The notes below the pieces were generated by a model. It saw only the letters and a program-made list of their open reading frames with translations, was not told the origin of the DNA and did not search any database. A DNA stretch of 64,000 nt, taken from Enterobacter mori (lineage in GTDB: Bacteria > Pseudomonadota > Gammaproteobacteria > Enterobacterales > Enterobacteriaceae). Below are positions 52,335 to 62,590 of this stretch, piece by piece. The stretch covers positions 806,001 to 870,000 of the forward strand of contig NZ_CP104285.1 of the NCBI RefSeq assembly GCF_025244905.1. Direction: 5' to 3'. The first letter of the stretch is position 1. The number at the start of each line of letters is the position of its first letter. The translations under genes and the position numbers were made by a program.

Positions 52335-54467
52335 ATGAACATCATTGCCATCATGGGGCCACACGGCGTCTTCTATAAAGACGAACCCATCAAGGAGCTG
52401 GAGCAAGCCCTACAGTCGCGCGGGTATCAGCTGATCTGGCCGCACAACAGCGCTGACCTGCTGAAATTTATCGAACACAATCCGCGTATCTGCGGCGTGA
52501 TCTTCGACTGGGATGAATATGACCTCGAACTCTGCAGCGATATCAACAAGCTGAATGAATATCTCCCGCTGTACGCGTTCATCAATACCCACTCGACGAT
52601 GGACGTCAGCGCCAATGATATGCGTATGGCGCTGTGGTTCTTTGAATATTCACTCGGCGTGGCGGACGATATTGCGACTCGCATTCAGCAATACACGAAT
52701 GAATATCTCGATAACATCACGCCACCGTTTACCCGCGCGCTCTTCACCTACGTGAAGGAAGGCAAATATACCTTCTGTACGCCAGGACATATGGCGGGAA
52801 CGGCCTATCAAAAAAGCCCGGTGGGCTGCCTGTTCTATGATTTCTTTGGTGGCAACACGCTGAAAGCGGACGTGTCCATTTCAGTCACCGAATTAGGCTC
52901 GCTGCTGGATCATACTGGCCCGCATCTGGAAGCAGAAGAGTATATCGCCCGCACCTTTGGGGCCGAGCAGAGCTATATGGTGACCAACGGCACCTCGACC
53001 TCGAACAAAATCGTCGGGATGTACGCTGCCCCTGCAGGCAGTACTTTGCTGATTGATCGTAACTGTCATAAATCGCTGGCGCATCTGCTGATGATGAGCG
53101 ACGTCGTGCCGCTCTGGCTGTCACCCCCCCGCAACGCGCTCGGTATTCTTGGCGGCATCCCGCGCCGGGAGTTTACGCATGACGCGATAGAACGTAAGGT
53201 CGCGACAATACCTGGCGCGAGCTGGCCTGTTCACGCGGTGATCACTAACTCCACCTACGACGGGCTGTTGTACAACACCAACTGGATCAAGCAGACGCTG
53301 GATGTGCCGTCGATCCACTTTGATTCAGCGTGGGTGCCGTACACTAATTTCCACCCGATTTACGCGGGTAAAAGCGGTATGAGCGGCGAGCGCGTGCCGG
53401 GCAAAGTGTTCTTCGAAACGCAGTCGACGCATAAAATGCTGGCTGCGTTTTCGCAGGCTTCCTTAATTCACATCAAAGGCGAGTACGACGAAGAGACCTT
53501 TAACGAAGCTTTTATGATGCACACCACCACCTCGCCGAGCTATCCGCTGGTGGCGTCTATCGAAACGGCCGCGGCGATGCTGCGCGGTAATCCGGGCAAA
53601 CGTCTCATCAACCGTTCGGTGGAGCGCGCGCTGCATTTCCGCAAAGAAGTTCAGCGGCTGAAAGATGAAGCCGACGGCTGGTTTTTTGATATCTGGCAGC
53701 CGGAAGAGATTGATGAAGCAGAATGCTGGCCCGTCTCGCCCGGCGAAGACTGGCATGGCTTCCGGGATGCCGATGCCGACCATATGTTCCTCGATCCGGT
53801 CAAAGTGACGATCCTGACGCCGGGCATGGACGAGCAGGGCATTATGGGTGATGAAGGGATCCCCGCCGCGCTGGTGGCGAAGTTCCTGGACGAGCGCGGC
53901 GTGGTGGTGGAGAAAACCGGGCCGTATAACCTGCTGTTCCTGTTCAGTATCGGGATCGACAAAACCCGCGCGATGGGGTTGTTGCGCGGCCTGATGGAGT
54001 TTAAGCGCGCCTACGATCTCAACCTGCGGGTGAAGAACATGCTGCCGGATCTCTACGCAGAGGATCCTGACTTCTATCGTAATATGCGCATTCAGGATCT
54101 GGCTCAGGGGATCCACAAACTGATCCGCCAGCACGACCTGCCGCGTCTGATGCTGCAGGCGTTTGATGTCCTACCGGAGATGAAACTCACGCCACACAAA
54201 GCGTGGCAGCGCCAGGTGAAAGGCGAGGTGGAAACCATTGAACTGGAAAATTTGGTCGGGCGGGTGTCGGCCAACATGATCCTGCCTTATCCGCCAGGTG
54301 TTCCGCTTTTAATGCCTGGGGAGATGATCACCGAAGAGAGCCGGGCGGTGCTCGATTTCCTGTTGATGCTCTGCTCTGTCGGACGCCATTACCCGGGCTT
54401 TGAGACCGATATCCACGGTGCGAAGCGCGATGAACAGGGCGTGTACTGGGTGCGAGTCCTAAAATAA
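52335..54467 (+). CDS. ldcC: Constitutive lysine decarboxylase LdcC
   Basis: The 710-residue protein (E. coli 713) starts MNIIAIMGPHGVFYKDEPIK behind AAGGAGG. An N-terminal response-regulator-like wing domain (to about 130) precedes the PLP fold with the Schiff-base Lys367 in STHKM and the PLP-Asp in FDSAW. It decarboxylates lysine to cadaverine. No cadB antiporter gene is next to it, which fits LdcC rather than the acid-induced CadA. Gene order accA-ldcC-yaeR is as in E. coli. Confidence 0.95.
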   Translation: MNIIAIMGPHGVFYKDEPIKELEQALQSRGYQLIWPHNSADLLKFIEHNPRICGVIFDWDEYDLELCSDINKLNEYLPLYAFINTHSTMDVSANDMRMALWFFEYSLGVADDIATRIQQYTNEYLDNITPPFTRALFTYVKEGKYTFCTPGHMAGTAYQKSPVGCLFYDFFGGNTLKADVSISVTELGSLLDHTGPHLEAEEYIARTFGAEQSYMVTNGTSTSNKIVGMYAAPAGSTLLIDRNCHKSLAHLLMMSDVVPLWLSPPRNALGILGGIPRREFTHDAIERKVATIPGASWPVHAVITNSTYDGLLYNTNWIKQTLDVPSIHFDSAWVPYTNFHPIYAGKSGMSGERVPGKVFFETQSTHKMLAAFSQASLIHIKGEYDEETFNEAFMMHTTTSPSYPLVASIETAAAMLRGNPGKRLINRSVERALHFRKEVQRLKDEADGWFFDIWQPEEIDEAECWPVSPGEDWHGFRDADADHMFLDPVKVTILTPGMDEQGIMGDEGIPAALVAKFLDERGVVVEKTGPYNLLFLFSIGIDKTRAMGLLRGLMEFKRAYDLNLRVKNMLPDLYAEDPDFYRNMRIQDLAQGIHKLIRQHDLPRLMLQAFDVLPEMKLTPHKAWQRQVKGEVETIELENLVGRVSANMILPYPPGVPLLMPGEMITEESRAVLDFLLMLCSVGRHYPGFETDIHGAKRDEQGVYWVRVLK

Positions 54468-54532
54468 AGGTGACCGCTTGCAAGGTGCGGGTTTTCGGTT
54501 ATAACGTTCAGGCATCATAAAAAGGAGAAGAT

Positions 54533-54922
54533 ATGCTGGGTTTAAAAGCTGTTCACCATATTGCGATTATTACGACCGATTACGCGAAAAGTAAGTCCTT
54601 CTACTGCGATATCCTTGGCTTTACGCTGCTAAGTGAGGCTTACCGCGAGGAGCGCGACTCCTGGAAGGGCGATCTGGCGTTAAACGGGCAATATGTGATT
54701 GAGCTGTTCTCATTTCCTTTTCCGCCTGCACGTCCTTCCCGCCCGGAAGCCTGTGGCCTGCGCCATCTGGCCTTTAGCGTTGATGATCTTAATAGCGCGG
54801 TCAAGCATCTGGAATCTCACGGCGTGATGTGCGAAGCGATACGCGTCGATCCGTTCACCGATAAGCGTTTTACCTTTTTCAGTGACCCCGATGGCCTGCC
54901 GCTGGAGCTTTACCAGCAGTAA
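54533..54922 (+). CDS. gloA2: VOC family protein YaeR (GloA2-like)
   Basis: The 129-residue protein starts MLGLKAVHHIAIITTDYAKS behind AAAGGAGAAG. It has the beta-alpha-beta-beta-beta repeats of the vicinal oxygen chelate fold; His in VHHIAI and in GLRHLAFSVDDL and Glu in LPLELYQQ are likely metal ligands. The family contains glyoxalase I; the substrate here is not certain. Confidence 0.9.
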   Translation: MLGLKAVHHIAIITTDYAKSKSFYCDILGFTLLSEAYREERDSWKGDLALNGQYVIELFSFPFPPARPSRPEACGLRHLAFSVDDLNSAVKHLESHGVMCEAIRVDPFTDKRFTFFSDPDGLPLELYQQ

Positions 54923-54939
54923 TCGCCGTCATGTGTGAT

Positions 54940-54968
54940 AATGCCCGCTTAGTCCGGGCATTTTTTAT
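54940..54968 (+). terminator. Intrinsic terminator after yaeR
   Basis: AATGCCCG / CGGGCATT encloses CTTAGTC, with a T run directly after. It ends 13 bases before the tilS start. Confidence 0.88.
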
Positions 54969-54980
54969 GTGTAATTTCCT

Positions 54981-56267
54981 ATGACCTCACCCGCTATCGC
55001 ACAAGCCGTTTCACCGTACCGCCAACTGCTGGTGGGGTTTAGCGGTGGGCTGGATTCCACCGTTTTGCTCCATCGCCTTAAACTCTGGCGTGACCAGGTA
55101 CCTGACGTCCAGATCCGGGCGATGCATATCCATCACGGGTTAAGTCCTCATGCTGATGCATGGGTGGCGCACTGTGAAGCCCTCTGTGAAGCGTGGAGCA
55201 TTCCGTTGATGGTGGAACGCGTGATCCTCCACGAGGAAGGGCTTGGCATTGAGTCGCAGGCGCGCAAGGCCCGTTATGCCGCTTTTGCTCGTGCCTTACG
55301 GCCCGGTGAAGCACTCGTTACGGCGCAGCATCTTGACGATCAGTGCGAAACTTTTTTACTTGCGCTTAAGCGGGGCAGTGGTCCGGCAGGGTTATCCGCC
55401 ATGCCTGAGCGCGCGCGTTTTGCCGGAACCGAATTAATCCGCCCGCTGCTGGGTGAAAAACGTGCTTCTCTTGAATCCTGGGCGCATGAACATCAGCTGA
55501 GCTGGATTGAGGACGAAAGCAATCAGGACGACAGCTACGATCGTAACTTCCTGCGCCTGCGCGTCTTACCGCTACTGACCGAACGCTGGGAGCACTTTGC
55601 TGAAGCGACGGCCAGGAGCGCCACGCTCTGTGCCGAGCAGGAGAGCCTGCTGGATGAGTTGCTGAGTGAAGAGCTGGCCGAGCTGATTTCCTCTGAGGGT
55701 ACGCTGGCAATTGCGCCGCTGGAAGCGATGAGTGCGGTACGCCGTGCTGCTGTTTTACGCCGCTGGTTGGCCTCTCATCATGCCGTCATGCCGTCGCGAG
55801 CGATGCTCGGCAGAATATGGGATGAAGTGGCGCAGGCGCGAGAAGATGCCACACCGAGCGTCTACCTGGGCGGCTTCGAGGTCAGGCGCTATCAGGGCAA
55901 ACTGTGGTGGGTAAAATCCCATTCTTCTCTTTCTGATGTTGTTCTCGACTGGCTCTGCGTGAGGGAAGCACTGACATTACCCACTGGCGCGGGTAGCGTA
56001 TCCCTGACGAATGCAGGTCACGTGCGACTGCCAGAAGCGGATGAGCCCGTTACGGTCCGTTTTAAAGCCGGTGGTTTGCTGCATATCGTCGGGCGTAATG
56101 GCGGACGAAAGCTGAAGAAAATCTGGCAGGAGAACAATGTGCCGCCCTGGCTGCGCGATACCACGCCGCTGCTGTTTTATGGTGAGACGCTTATTGCCGC
56201 TGCGGGCGTGTTTATCACTGAAGAAGGTTGGGTAGAAAAGGGCGTTTCGTTTGAGTGGAATGCGTAA
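54981..56267 (+). CDS. tilS: tRNA(Ile)-lysidine synthase TilS
   Basis: The 428-residue protein has the PP-loop SGGLDST at 21-27, HHGLSPHA and [13 protein letters not shown] in the N-terminal ATP pyrophosphatase domain, and two C-terminal tRNA-binding domains. It converts C34 of tRNA-Ile(CAU) to lysidine so that it reads AUA and accepts isoleucine; it is essential. It is convergent with rof. Confidence 0.97.
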   Translation: MTSPAIAQAVSPYRQLLVGFSGGLDSTVLLHRLKLWRDQVPDVQIRAMHIHHGLSPHADAWVAHCEALCEAWSIPLMVERVILHEEGLGIESQARKARYAAFARALRPGEALVTAQHLDDQCETFLLALKRGSGPAGLSAMPERARFAGTELIRPLLGEKRASLESWAHEHQLSWIEDESNQDDSYDRNFLRLRVLPLLTERWEHFAEATARSATLCAEQESLLDELLSEELAELISSEGTLAIAPLEAMSAVRRAAVLRRWLASHHAVMPSRAMLGRIWDEVAQAREDATPSVYLGGFEVRRYQGKLWWVKSHSSLSDVVLDWLCVREALTLPTGAGSVSLTNAGHVRLPEADEPVTVRFKAGGLLHIVGRNGGRKLKKIWQENNVPPWLRDTTPLLFYGETLIAAAGVFITEEGWVEKGVSFEWNA

Positions 56268-56287
56268 CGGGCAGCCGGGCTGCCCGT
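56267..56287. terminator. Hairpin between convergent tilS and rof
   Basis: A perfect 9-bp stem ACGGGCAGC / GCTGCCCGT with a three-base loop overlaps the tilS stop. Neither side has a T tract, so termination strength is uncertain. Confidence 0.5.
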
Positions 56288-56295
56288 GAGTGTCA

Positions 56296-56556
56296 TCAGG
56301 ATTCGCTTACCACAACGGTACCGATTTCCGGGTGGCTGAAGCTGGCAATTTTGTCCAGGCGAAGCTCGCGCGTCGCGCCGGCATCTTCCACTATCAGATA
56401 TTCCACATTCTTACGTGAAACCAAATCGCTGGCCTTCGCCTTCAACACTTCGCCATCTTTTAGCTCCAGCGTCAGTATTAAATGATGCTGGCAGGCGAGT
56501 TCGAGGTTGTCATAGTCATCACAATTGATGGGTTGATAAGTTTCATTCATCGACAT
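56296..56556 (-). CDS. rof: Rho-binding antiterminator Rof (YaeO)
   Basis: The 86-residue protein starts [21 protein letters not shown]; a second ATG two codons later is also possible (84 residues). It has a small Sm-like barrel, with acidic residues around DDYDNLE. In E. coli it binds Rho and lowers Rho-dependent termination. It overlaps the yaeP end by 14 bases. Confidence 0.93.
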   Translation of the reverse strand: MSMNETYQPINCDDYDNLELACQHHLILTLELKDGEVLKAKASDLVSRKNVEYLIVEDAGATRELRLDKIASFSHPEIGTVVVSES

Positions 56557-56743
56557 AATCGCTCACCAGTAAATTCGCCGCAGCATACGCTGCTTTTTCC
56601 CTGACCGATTCTGAAAGGCTCTCATCAGAGGCCACTTCATTAAGCACTTTCAATACACAGCCCAACGCGTCCGGGACATACCCCAGATCGCCGCTGGCGA
56701 TTTCCGCATACCGTTTGCGAATTAACTCACAATAATTATTCAC
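56543..56743 (-). CDS. yaeP: Small conserved protein YaeP
   Basis: A GTG start with GGGAGGGG just upstream gives 66 residues starting [18 protein letters not shown]. It matches enterobacterial YaeP (UPF0253), a small helical cytoplasmic protein of unknown function. It overlaps rof, so the two are probably co-translated. Confidence 0.92.
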   Translation of the reverse strand: MNNYCELIRKRYAEIASGDLGYVPDALGCVLKVLNEVASDESLSESVREKAAYAAANLLVSDYVDE

Positions 56744-56939
56744 ATCCCCTCCCGCCAGCGCACTGACTTACTGTGAGATACCCTTAAGCCTACGAAGATA
56801 AACTCGGTTTAGCAAGGTGACTATACCATACTCATTTAAGCAATATCAGCGCCTTGATAGCGCACTATTCATCACCTCGTAACAGCGTTTTGCTCCGGTT
56901 TTCGCTACAATGTCCGCCTGAATCGAAAGGAGTTCTCTG

Positions 56940-57485
56940 ATGGCGCTGAAAGCGACAATTTATAAAGCTGTGGTCAATGTGGCGGACCTTGACCGCAATC
57001 AGTTCCTTGATGCGTCATTGACGCTGGCGCGTCACCCCTCTGAAACCCAGGAACGCATGATGCTGCGCCTGCTGGCGTGGATTAAATACGCCGACGAGCG
57101 TTTGCAATTTACGCGTGGTTTGAGCGCGGAAGATGAACCAGAAGCCTGGCTGCGCAACGATCATCTCGGTATCGATTTGTGGATTGAGCTTGGCCTGCCG
57201 GATGAGCGCAGGATTAAAAAAGCATGCACCCAGTCCGCTGAGGTGGCGTTATTCGCGTATAATCAACGCGCTGCGGAGATCTGGTGGCAGCAAAACAAGA
57301 GCAAGTGTGGACAGTTTAAAAATCTCACCGTCTGGTATCTGGATGATGAGCAACTGGCGCAACTGAGCGAGTTTGCTGGCCGAACGATGGTCCTGCAGGC
57401 GACGATTCAGGACGGTGCGATCTGGCTTTCTGATTCTCAGAATAATCTGGAAATCCATTTAACGGCGTGGCAACTGGCGTCATGA
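56940..57485 (+). CDS. yaeQ: YaeQ family protein
   Basis: The 181-residue protein starts [20 protein letters not shown] behind GAAAGGAG. It has the YaeQ pattern of a PD-(D/E)XK nuclease-like fold (acidic residues in [20 protein letters not shown]). Its activity has not been shown; early reports of a link to haemolysin expression are weak. It overlaps arfB by four bases. Confidence 0.92.
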   Translation: MALKATIYKAVVNVADLDRNQFLDASLTLARHPSETQERMMLRLLAWIKYADERLQFTRGLSAEDEPEAWLRNDHLGIDLWIELGLPDERRIKKACTQSAEVALFAYNQRAAEIWWQQNKSKCGQFKNLTVWYLDDEQLAQLSEFAGRTMVLQATIQDGAIWLSDSQNNLEIHLTAWQLAS

Positions 57486-57904
57486 TTGTTTTGTCCCGAA
57501 ACGTCAGCATTCCGGATAACGAGCTGGAGATCACTGCCATCCGGGCGCAGGGCGCGGGCGGCCAGCACGTTAACAAGGCCTCAACGGCTATCCATTTGCG
57601 CTTTGACATTCGGGCCTCCAGCCTGCCAGAGTATTATAAAGAAAGTCTGCTTGCCGCCAGCCATCATCTGATCACCAGCGATGGCGTCATTGTGATTAAA
57701 GCGCAGGAGTACCGCAGCCAGGAGTTAAACCGGGAAGCGGCGATTGCGAGGCTGGTGGCGATGATTAAAGAATTAACGACAGTGCAGAAAAGCCGTCGGG
57801 CAACGCGGCCCACGCGTGCATCGAAAGAGCGTCGGCTGTCGTCAAAGGCGCAGAAATCCACAGTGAAAGCACTACGCGGTAAAGTTCGTCGCCCTACAGA
57901 GTGA
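57482..57904 (+). CDS. arfB: Alternative ribosome rescue factor ArfB (YaeJ)
   Basis: The ATG at 57482 overlaps the yaeQ stop and gives 140 residues as in E. coli; five codons further upstream are in yaeQ. The release-factor GGQ motif is at 26-28 (GAGGQHV), followed by a basic C-terminal tail ([19 protein letters not shown]) that enters the empty mRNA channel. It hydrolyses peptidyl-tRNA on ribosomes stalled without a stop codon. Confidence 0.97.
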   Translation: MIVLSRNVSIPDNELEITAIRAQGAGGQHVNKASTAIHLRFDIRASSLPEYYKESLLAASHHLITSDGVIVIKAQEYRSQELNREAAIARLVAMIKELTTVQKSRRATRPTRASKERRLSSKAQKSTVKALRGKVRRPTE

Positions 57905-57938
57905 CGAAAGGGAACACACTTTTCATAAGGAATTCATT

Positions 57939-58637
57939 GTGAAAAAAGTATTATGGTCAGCGCTGGCAGTGAGTACGCTGTTTGCGCTTTTTGGGTGTAA
58001 CAACCGTTCGGAAACGCAGGTATTACAGCCTACGCAAACGGAAGAATTGAAGCCGATGCAGCAGAGCTGGCGTGGCGTATTGCCATGTGCGGACTGCGAG
58101 GGCATCGAAACATCCCTGTTCCTGCAAAAAGACGGCACCTGGGTAATGAACCAGCGCTATCAGGGCGCGAAAGAGCCTTCTTCGTTTGCGGCTTACGGAA
58201 CTTGGGCACGTACGGCTGAGAAGCTGGTCCTGACGGATACGACCGGGGAGAAAACCTATTTCCGCGCCAAAGGCGAGGGGATGGAGATGCTTGACCGTGA
58301 AGGCAATCCTATTGAGTCTCAGTTCAACTACACGCTCGCTCCGGTAAAAGCGGCACTGCCTGCCACGCCAATGGCGATGCGAGGAATGTATTTCTACATG
58401 GCCGATGCGGCAATCTTCACCGATTGCGTCACCGGTAAAAAAGTCAGCGTGGCAAACAATGCTCAGCTGGAGCGTGATTACGCCGTGGCGCGCGGCAATG
58501 ACAGCAAGCCGGTTCTGCTGACGGTGGATGGTCACTTTACCCTGGAGCCGAACCCGGACAGCGGTGAGATGGTGAAAACACTGGTGGCCGATAAAGACGC
58601 GAAGTTTATTGCAGGTAAAAACTGCGACAGTAAATAA
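57939..58637 (+). CDS. nlpE: Envelope stress lipoprotein NlpE (CutF)
   Basis: A GTG start with AAGGA upstream gives 232 residues. A lipoprotein signal ends LFGC with the lipidated Cys20. The N-terminal domain has the CxxC at Cys50-Cys53 (LPCADCEG); the C-terminal domain has Cys in FTDCVTG and GKNCDSK. It signals surface contact and lipoprotein or disulfide defects to CpxA. The C-terminus is more divergent from E. coli than the rest. The E. coli gene yaeF, next to nlpE there, is absent here. Confidence 0.94.
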   Translation: MKKVLWSALAVSTLFALFGCNNRSETQVLQPTQTEELKPMQQSWRGVLPCADCEGIETSLFLQKDGTWVMNQRYQGAKEPSSFAAYGTWARTAEKLVLTDTTGEKTYFRAKGEGMEMLDREGNPIESQFNYTLAPVKAALPATPMAMRGMYFYMADAAIFTDCVTGKKVSVANNAQLERDYAVARGNDSKPVLLTVDGHFTLEPNPDSGEMVKTLVADKDAKFIAGKNCDSK

Positions 58638-58650
58638 GCTGACGTCACGC

Positions 58651-58685
58651 CATTAAAAAACCCCGCCGGAGCGGGGTTTTTTTGT
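58651..58685. terminator. Bidirectional terminator between nlpE and proS
   Basis: AAAACCCCGC / GCGGGGTTTT closes a CGGA loop, with A and T runs on the two sides. It serves both convergent genes. Confidence 0.93.
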
Positions 58686-58688
58686 TTC

Positions 58689-60407
58689 TTAACCTTTAAT
58701 GGTTTTCACCAGGTAATCAAGAACGTCGCCAGTCTTGATCATCTGTTTCTCGCCGCTGCGACGGTATTTGTATTCAATCTCGTCGCTGTCGAGGTTGCGG
58801 TCGCCGATAACAACGGTGTGCGGAATACCGATCAGTTCCATATCAGCAAACATCACGCCAGGACGCTCTTTACGGTCATCCATCAGCACGTCGATGCCCT
58901 TGGCGCGCAGTTCAGCGTAAAGCTTTTCCGCCAGTTCCTGCACGCGGTAAGACTTGTGCATGTTCATTGGCAGAATCGCAACCTGGAATGGTGCGATGTT
59001 GTCCGGCCAAACGATGCCGCGCTCGTCGTAGTTTTGCTCAATAGCAGCAGCAACAACGCGCGTTACCCCGATACCGTAGCAGCCCATTGTCAGAACCTGG
59101 TTACGGCCATCTTCGCCCTGAACGGCAGCATTCATCGCGCGGGAGTATTTATCCCCCAGTTGGAAGATATGACCCACTTCGATACCGCGCTTGATCATCA
59201 GCGTACCCTGGCCATCCGGGCTTGGATCGCCTGCAACCACGTTACGGATGTCAGCCACTTCTGGCGTCGCCACGTCGCGATCCCAGTTGATGCCGAAGTA
59301 GTGCTTACCGTCGATGTTTGCACCAGCAGAGAAGTCGCTCATCGCGGCAACCGTGCGGTCAATAACAACCGGAACGGGCAGATTGACTGGACCCAGTGAA
59401 CCTGGCCCCGCATTCACAACGGCGCGGATTTCCGCTTCCGTGGCGAAGGTCAGCGGGCTGGCAACCTGCGGCAGTTTCTCGGCTTTCACTTCGTTCAGTT
59501 CGTGATCGCCACGGACCAGCAAGGCAACCAGCGGGTATGCGCTACCTTCGGTGGATTTCACCAGCAAGGTTTTTACCGTTTTCTCAATCGGCAGGTTGAA
59601 CTGTTCAACCAGCTCAGCGATGGTTTTCGCGTTTGGCGTATCAACCAGCTTCATCTCTTCGGTGGCAGCAGCGCGTGGCGTTTTTGGTGCCAGTGCTTCA
59701 GCAAACTCGATGTTCGCCGCGTAATCCGAGGAGTCAGAGAAGATCACATCGTCTTCACCACTCTGTGCCAGTACCTGGAACTCATGGGATGCGCTACCGC
59801 CAATAGAACCGGTATCAGCCTGCACCGCACGGAAATCGAGACCCATGCGGGAGAAGATTTTGCTGTACGCCGCGTACATGGCGTCGTAAGTCTCTTGCAG
59901 CGATTCCTGAGAAGTATGGAAAGAGTAGGCGTCTTTCATCAGGAATTCGCGAGAGCGCATGACGCCAAAGCGTGGACGTACTTCGTCACGGAATTTGGTC
60001 TGGATCTGGAAGAAGTTCAGCGGCAGCTGTTTGTATGAGCTCAGCTCATTACGGATCAGATCGGTAATGACTTCTTCATGCGTTGGGCCGAGGACAAACG
60101 GACGATCGCCGCGATCGGCAATACGCAGCAGTTCCGGACCGTACTGCTCCCAGCGACCGCTCTCCTGCCACAGTTCAGAGGGCTGAACGACCGGCATTAA
60201 CACCTCGATAGCACCGGCGTTGTTCATCTCTTCACGCACGATGTTTTCGACTTTTTTCAGGACGCGCACGCCGGTCGGCAGCCAGGTGTATAACCCGGAG
60301 GCCAGCTTGCGGATCATCCCGGCGCGCAGCATCAGCTGGTGGCTGATCACTTCGGCGTCGGCAGGTGTCTCCTTTAAAGTGGAGAGCAGATATTGGCTAG
60401 TACGCAT
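58689..60407 (-). CDS. proS: Prolyl-tRNA synthetase ProS
   Basis: The ATG at 60407 gives 572 residues starting [20 protein letters not shown], the E. coli length; 18 upstream codons were dropped. Class II motifs are seen ([38 protein letters not shown]). The insertion editing domain that clears Ala-tRNA-Pro is at about 240-400, and the anticodon-binding domain at the C-terminus. Confidence 0.98.
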   Translation of the reverse strand: MRTSQYLLSTLKETPADAEVISHQLMLRAGMIRKLASGLYTWLPTGVRVLKKVENIVREEMNNAGAIEVLMPVVQPSELWQESGRWEQYGPELLRIADRGDRPFVLGPTHEEVITDLIRNELSSYKQLPLNFFQIQTKFRDEVRPRFGVMRSREFLMKDAYSFHTSQESLQETYDAMYAAYSKIFSRMGLDFRAVQADTGSIGGSASHEFQVLAQSGEDDVIFSDSSDYAANIEFAEALAPKTPRAAATEEMKLVDTPNAKTIAELVEQFNLPIEKTVKTLLVKSTEGSAYPLVALLVRGDHELNEVKAEKLPQVASPLTFATEAEIRAVVNAGPGSLGPVNLPVPVVIDRTVAAMSDFSAGANIDGKHYFGINWDRDVATPEVADIRNVVAGDPSPDGQGTLMIKRGIEVGHIFQLGDKYSRAMNAAVQGEDGRNQVLTMGCYGIGVTRVVAAAIEQNYDERGIVWPDNIAPFQVAILPMNMHKSYRVQELAEKLYAELRAKGIDVLMDDRKERPGVMFADMELIGIPHTVVIGDRNLDSDEIEYKYRRSGEKQMIKTGDVLDYLVKTIKG

Positions 60408-60519
60408 GTTGTTACGGTTCCGTTTCGACGAGTAGGGCTGGCTGAAAGGCCAACCTGACACAAAAAAAGTGGTTTAGTTTACCAGTGTGGCAAAGATGCC
60501 AAAAGAGAGGAGGTTAAAA

Positions 60520-61227
60520 TTACCTGGGTTCCAGGGCAAACACTTCAAAACCTGCCCCGGTAACGCGCCAGCGCACGTTAAAATCCAGCAGCCAGACGGC
60601 ATAGGTTTTACCGGCTTCCTCTTCTTTACGGTAGGCGGGACGAGGGTCCTGCGCCAGTACTTCAACGATAAAGTCCCGAAGATGGGGATAACGCTTTTCG
60701 AGCTGATGTATCTGGACGGTGAGCTCAGGCGTGAAGTGTATCGGCATATCGGCCTGAGGTGCGTCCTGAGCATAACTTGCCCGGGCGTCCGGTAGCGCTT
60801 CAGCGAAAGGCAAATACGGCTTGATGTCGATAATCGGCGTGCCATCCACCAGGTCAAGGCTGCCTAACTCGAGGATCACCTGATCCTTCTGACAGCGTAC
60901 ACCTTTCAGTTCGACCAGCGACATGCCGATGGGGTTGGGGCGAAAGGTCGAACGGGTGGCGAAAACGCCCATTCTGGCATTTCCTCCCAGACGGGGAGGG
61001 CGCACCGTTGGGCGCCAGCCACCTTCCATGGTCTGGTGAAACACAAAGACAACCCACAGGTGGCTGAAGGCGTCGAGCCCGCGTACCGCATCGGCCTGAT
61101 TGTAGGGCGCAATCAGATGAAGCTCGCCGCCGCCCCGAGTGACCAGACCGGGCTGGCGCGGTACGGCGAATTTCTCTTTATAAGGAGAGTGGATAACGCC
61201 TATTTGCTCAAACTGAAATGCACTCAT
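60520..61227 (-). CDS. trmO: tRNA (adenine(37)-N6)-methyltransferase TrmO
   Basis: The ATG at 61227 gives 235 residues starting MSAFQFEQIGVIHSPYKEKF; it overlaps the rcsF end by four bases. The TrmO/TsaA fold shows in GVFATRSTFRPNPIGMS and VDGTPIIDIKPYLP. It methylates t6A37 of tRNA-Thr(GGU) to m6t6A. Older names are yaeB and tsaA. Confidence 0.95.
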   Translation of the reverse strand: MSAFQFEQIGVIHSPYKEKFAVPRQPGLVTRGGGELHLIAPYNQADAVRGLDAFSHLWVVFVFHQTMEGGWRPTVRPPRLGGNARMGVFATRSTFRPNPIGMSLVELKGVRCQKDQVILELGSLDLVDGTPIIDIKPYLPFAEALPDARASYAQDAPQADMPIHFTPELTVQIHQLEKRYPHLRDFIVEVLAQDPRPAYRKEEEAGKTYAVWLLDFNVRWRVTGAGFEVFALEPR

Positions 61228-61628
61228 TTCGCCGTAATGTTTAGTGCAGAACCGATACAAACAGCCTGACGATAGCATCCTGGCGTACCGCTGGTCACTT
61301 CACAGCTGTGCAGCAGCACCGCGTTGGCTTTCATTTTGGACGCGTTAATCTGCATACGTTTGCGGGCCGTTGGAATGTTTGGAGGAGAGTCCTGATTCGT
61401 CGCCTGGCAGGATTCGCCGCTCACTTCACCCAGTTCACGGAATGGCTTGCCCACGAGATCGTCGGCTTTAGTGATAATGCGTACCGGTGCAGGGCGAGGC
61501 GCTTTCGGTTTTGCTGGCTCCGCTTTAGGCGGGGTTGCTGTGCTTTGAACAGGTTCAACAGGAGATCTGCTTAGCATAGAACAGCCGCTCAGCATGAGTG
61601 CTAAGAGACAGATCGGTAAAGCACGCAT
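61224..61628 (-). CDS. rcsF: Rcs phosphorelay outer-membrane lipoprotein RcsF
   Basis: The 134-residue protein has a lipoprotein signal ending LSGC with Cys16, a Pro/Ala/Lys-rich linker (about 30-50), and a disulfide-rich domain with Cys74, Cys109, Cys118 and Cys124 in the same places as E. coli RcsF. It senses outer-membrane and peptidoglycan stress and relieves IgaA inhibition of RcsC; part of it is threaded through BamA-OMP complexes. Confidence 0.96.
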   Translation of the reverse strand: MRALPICLLALMLSGCSMLSRSPVEPVQSTATPPKAEPAKPKAPRPAPVRIITKADDLVGKPFRELGEVSGESCQATNQDSPPNIPTARKRMQINASKMKANAVLLHSCEVTSGTPGCYRQAVCIGSALNITAK

Positions 61629-61689
61629 AATAGTTCCTCAATGGATAATCAAAACAACGGATATTGAATCAGTTGCCTGCATAAATGAC

Positions 61690-61712
61690 AAGACGGGCAT
61701 AAGCCCGTCCTG
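61690..61712 (-). terminator. Probable terminator of metNIQ
   Basis: GACGGGC / GCCCGTC encloses ATAA, 26 bases after the metQ stop. On the minus strand it is followed by ttgtcattt, a weak T-rich tail. Confidence 0.6.
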
Positions 61713-61734
61713 ATGATATTACACTGAGAGGAGA

Positions 61735-62550
61735 TTACCAGCCTTTAACAGCACCGCCGTTAAACACCTTGTTGGCTTCCTGGTAAACTTCGTCAGACTG
61801 ATAAGCCTGAACAAATTTCTTCACGTTTTCCGCGTCTTTGTTGTCTTCACGAGTCACGATCAGGTTGACGTATGGGGAGTCTTTATCTTCAACGAAGATG
61901 CCGTCTTTCGCAGGAGTCAGGCCGATCTGGCTGGCGTAAGTGGTGTTGATCACGGCCAGTGCGATTTGTGCATCGTCAAGTGAACGTGGCAACTGTGGTG
62001 CTTCCAGCTCAACCAGTTTCAGATTTTTCGGATTCTCGATAACGTCCAGTGCAGTCGGCAGCAAACCCACGCCGTCTTTCAGTTTAATCAGGCCCACTTT
62101 CTGCAGCAGCAGCAGGGAGCGACCGAGGTTTGTTGGATCGTTAGGGATCGCAACCTGGGAACCTGGCTGCAGTTCATCAAGTGATTTGATTTTTTTCGAG
62201 TAACCGGCAATCGGGTAAACGAAGGTGTTACCGGCTGCAACCAGCTTGTAGCCGCGATCTTTGATCTGCTGATCCAGGTATGGTTTATGCTGGAAGGCGT
62301 TGGCGTCGATATCGCCTTTGCTTAGCGCTTCGTTCGGCAGCACGTAATCGTTGAAGGTCACCAGCTCAACGTCCAGACCATATTTCTCTTTCGCCACTTT
62401 CTGCGCAACTTCAGCAACCTGCTGCTCAGCACCCACGATAACGCCCACTTTAATGTGGTTTGGATCTTTTTCGTCCTGACCGCAACCCACCAGTGCCAGA
62501 GAGCCGATCAGCGCGCCTACCGCTGCAAGGGTCTTTAATTTAAACGCCAT
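61735..62550 (-). CDS. metQ: Methionine-binding lipoprotein MetQ
   Basis: The 271-residue protein has a lipoprotein signal ending ALVGC with Cys23. The NlpA-family binding fold follows (IKVGVIVGAEQQVAEVAQKVA, ending FNGGAVKGW). It delivers D- and L-methionine to MetNI. AAGGAT precedes the start. It is the last gene of metNIQ, 40 bases after metI. Confidence 0.97.
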   Translation of the reverse strand: MAFKLKTLAAVGALIGSLALVGCGQDEKDPNHIKVGVIVGAEQQVAEVAQKVAKEKYGLDVELVTFNDYVLPNEALSKGDIDANAFQHKPYLDQQIKDRGYKLVAAGNTFVYPIAGYSKKIKSLDELQPGSQVAIPNDPTNLGRSLLLLQKVGLIKLKDGVGLLPTALDVIENPKNLKLVELEAPQLPRSLDDAQIALAVINTTYASQIGLTPAKDGIFVEDKDSPYVNLIVTREDNKDAENVKKFVQAYQSDEVYQEANKVFNGGAVKGW

Positions 62551-62590
62551 GTTTTATCCTTAACTCGTCGAGTTTGTGTTGTGTGTAACG

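Noticed and set aside
56255..56485. Plus-strand frame overlapping the tilS end and rof
   Set aside because: It is opposite rof codons and shows no protein family features.
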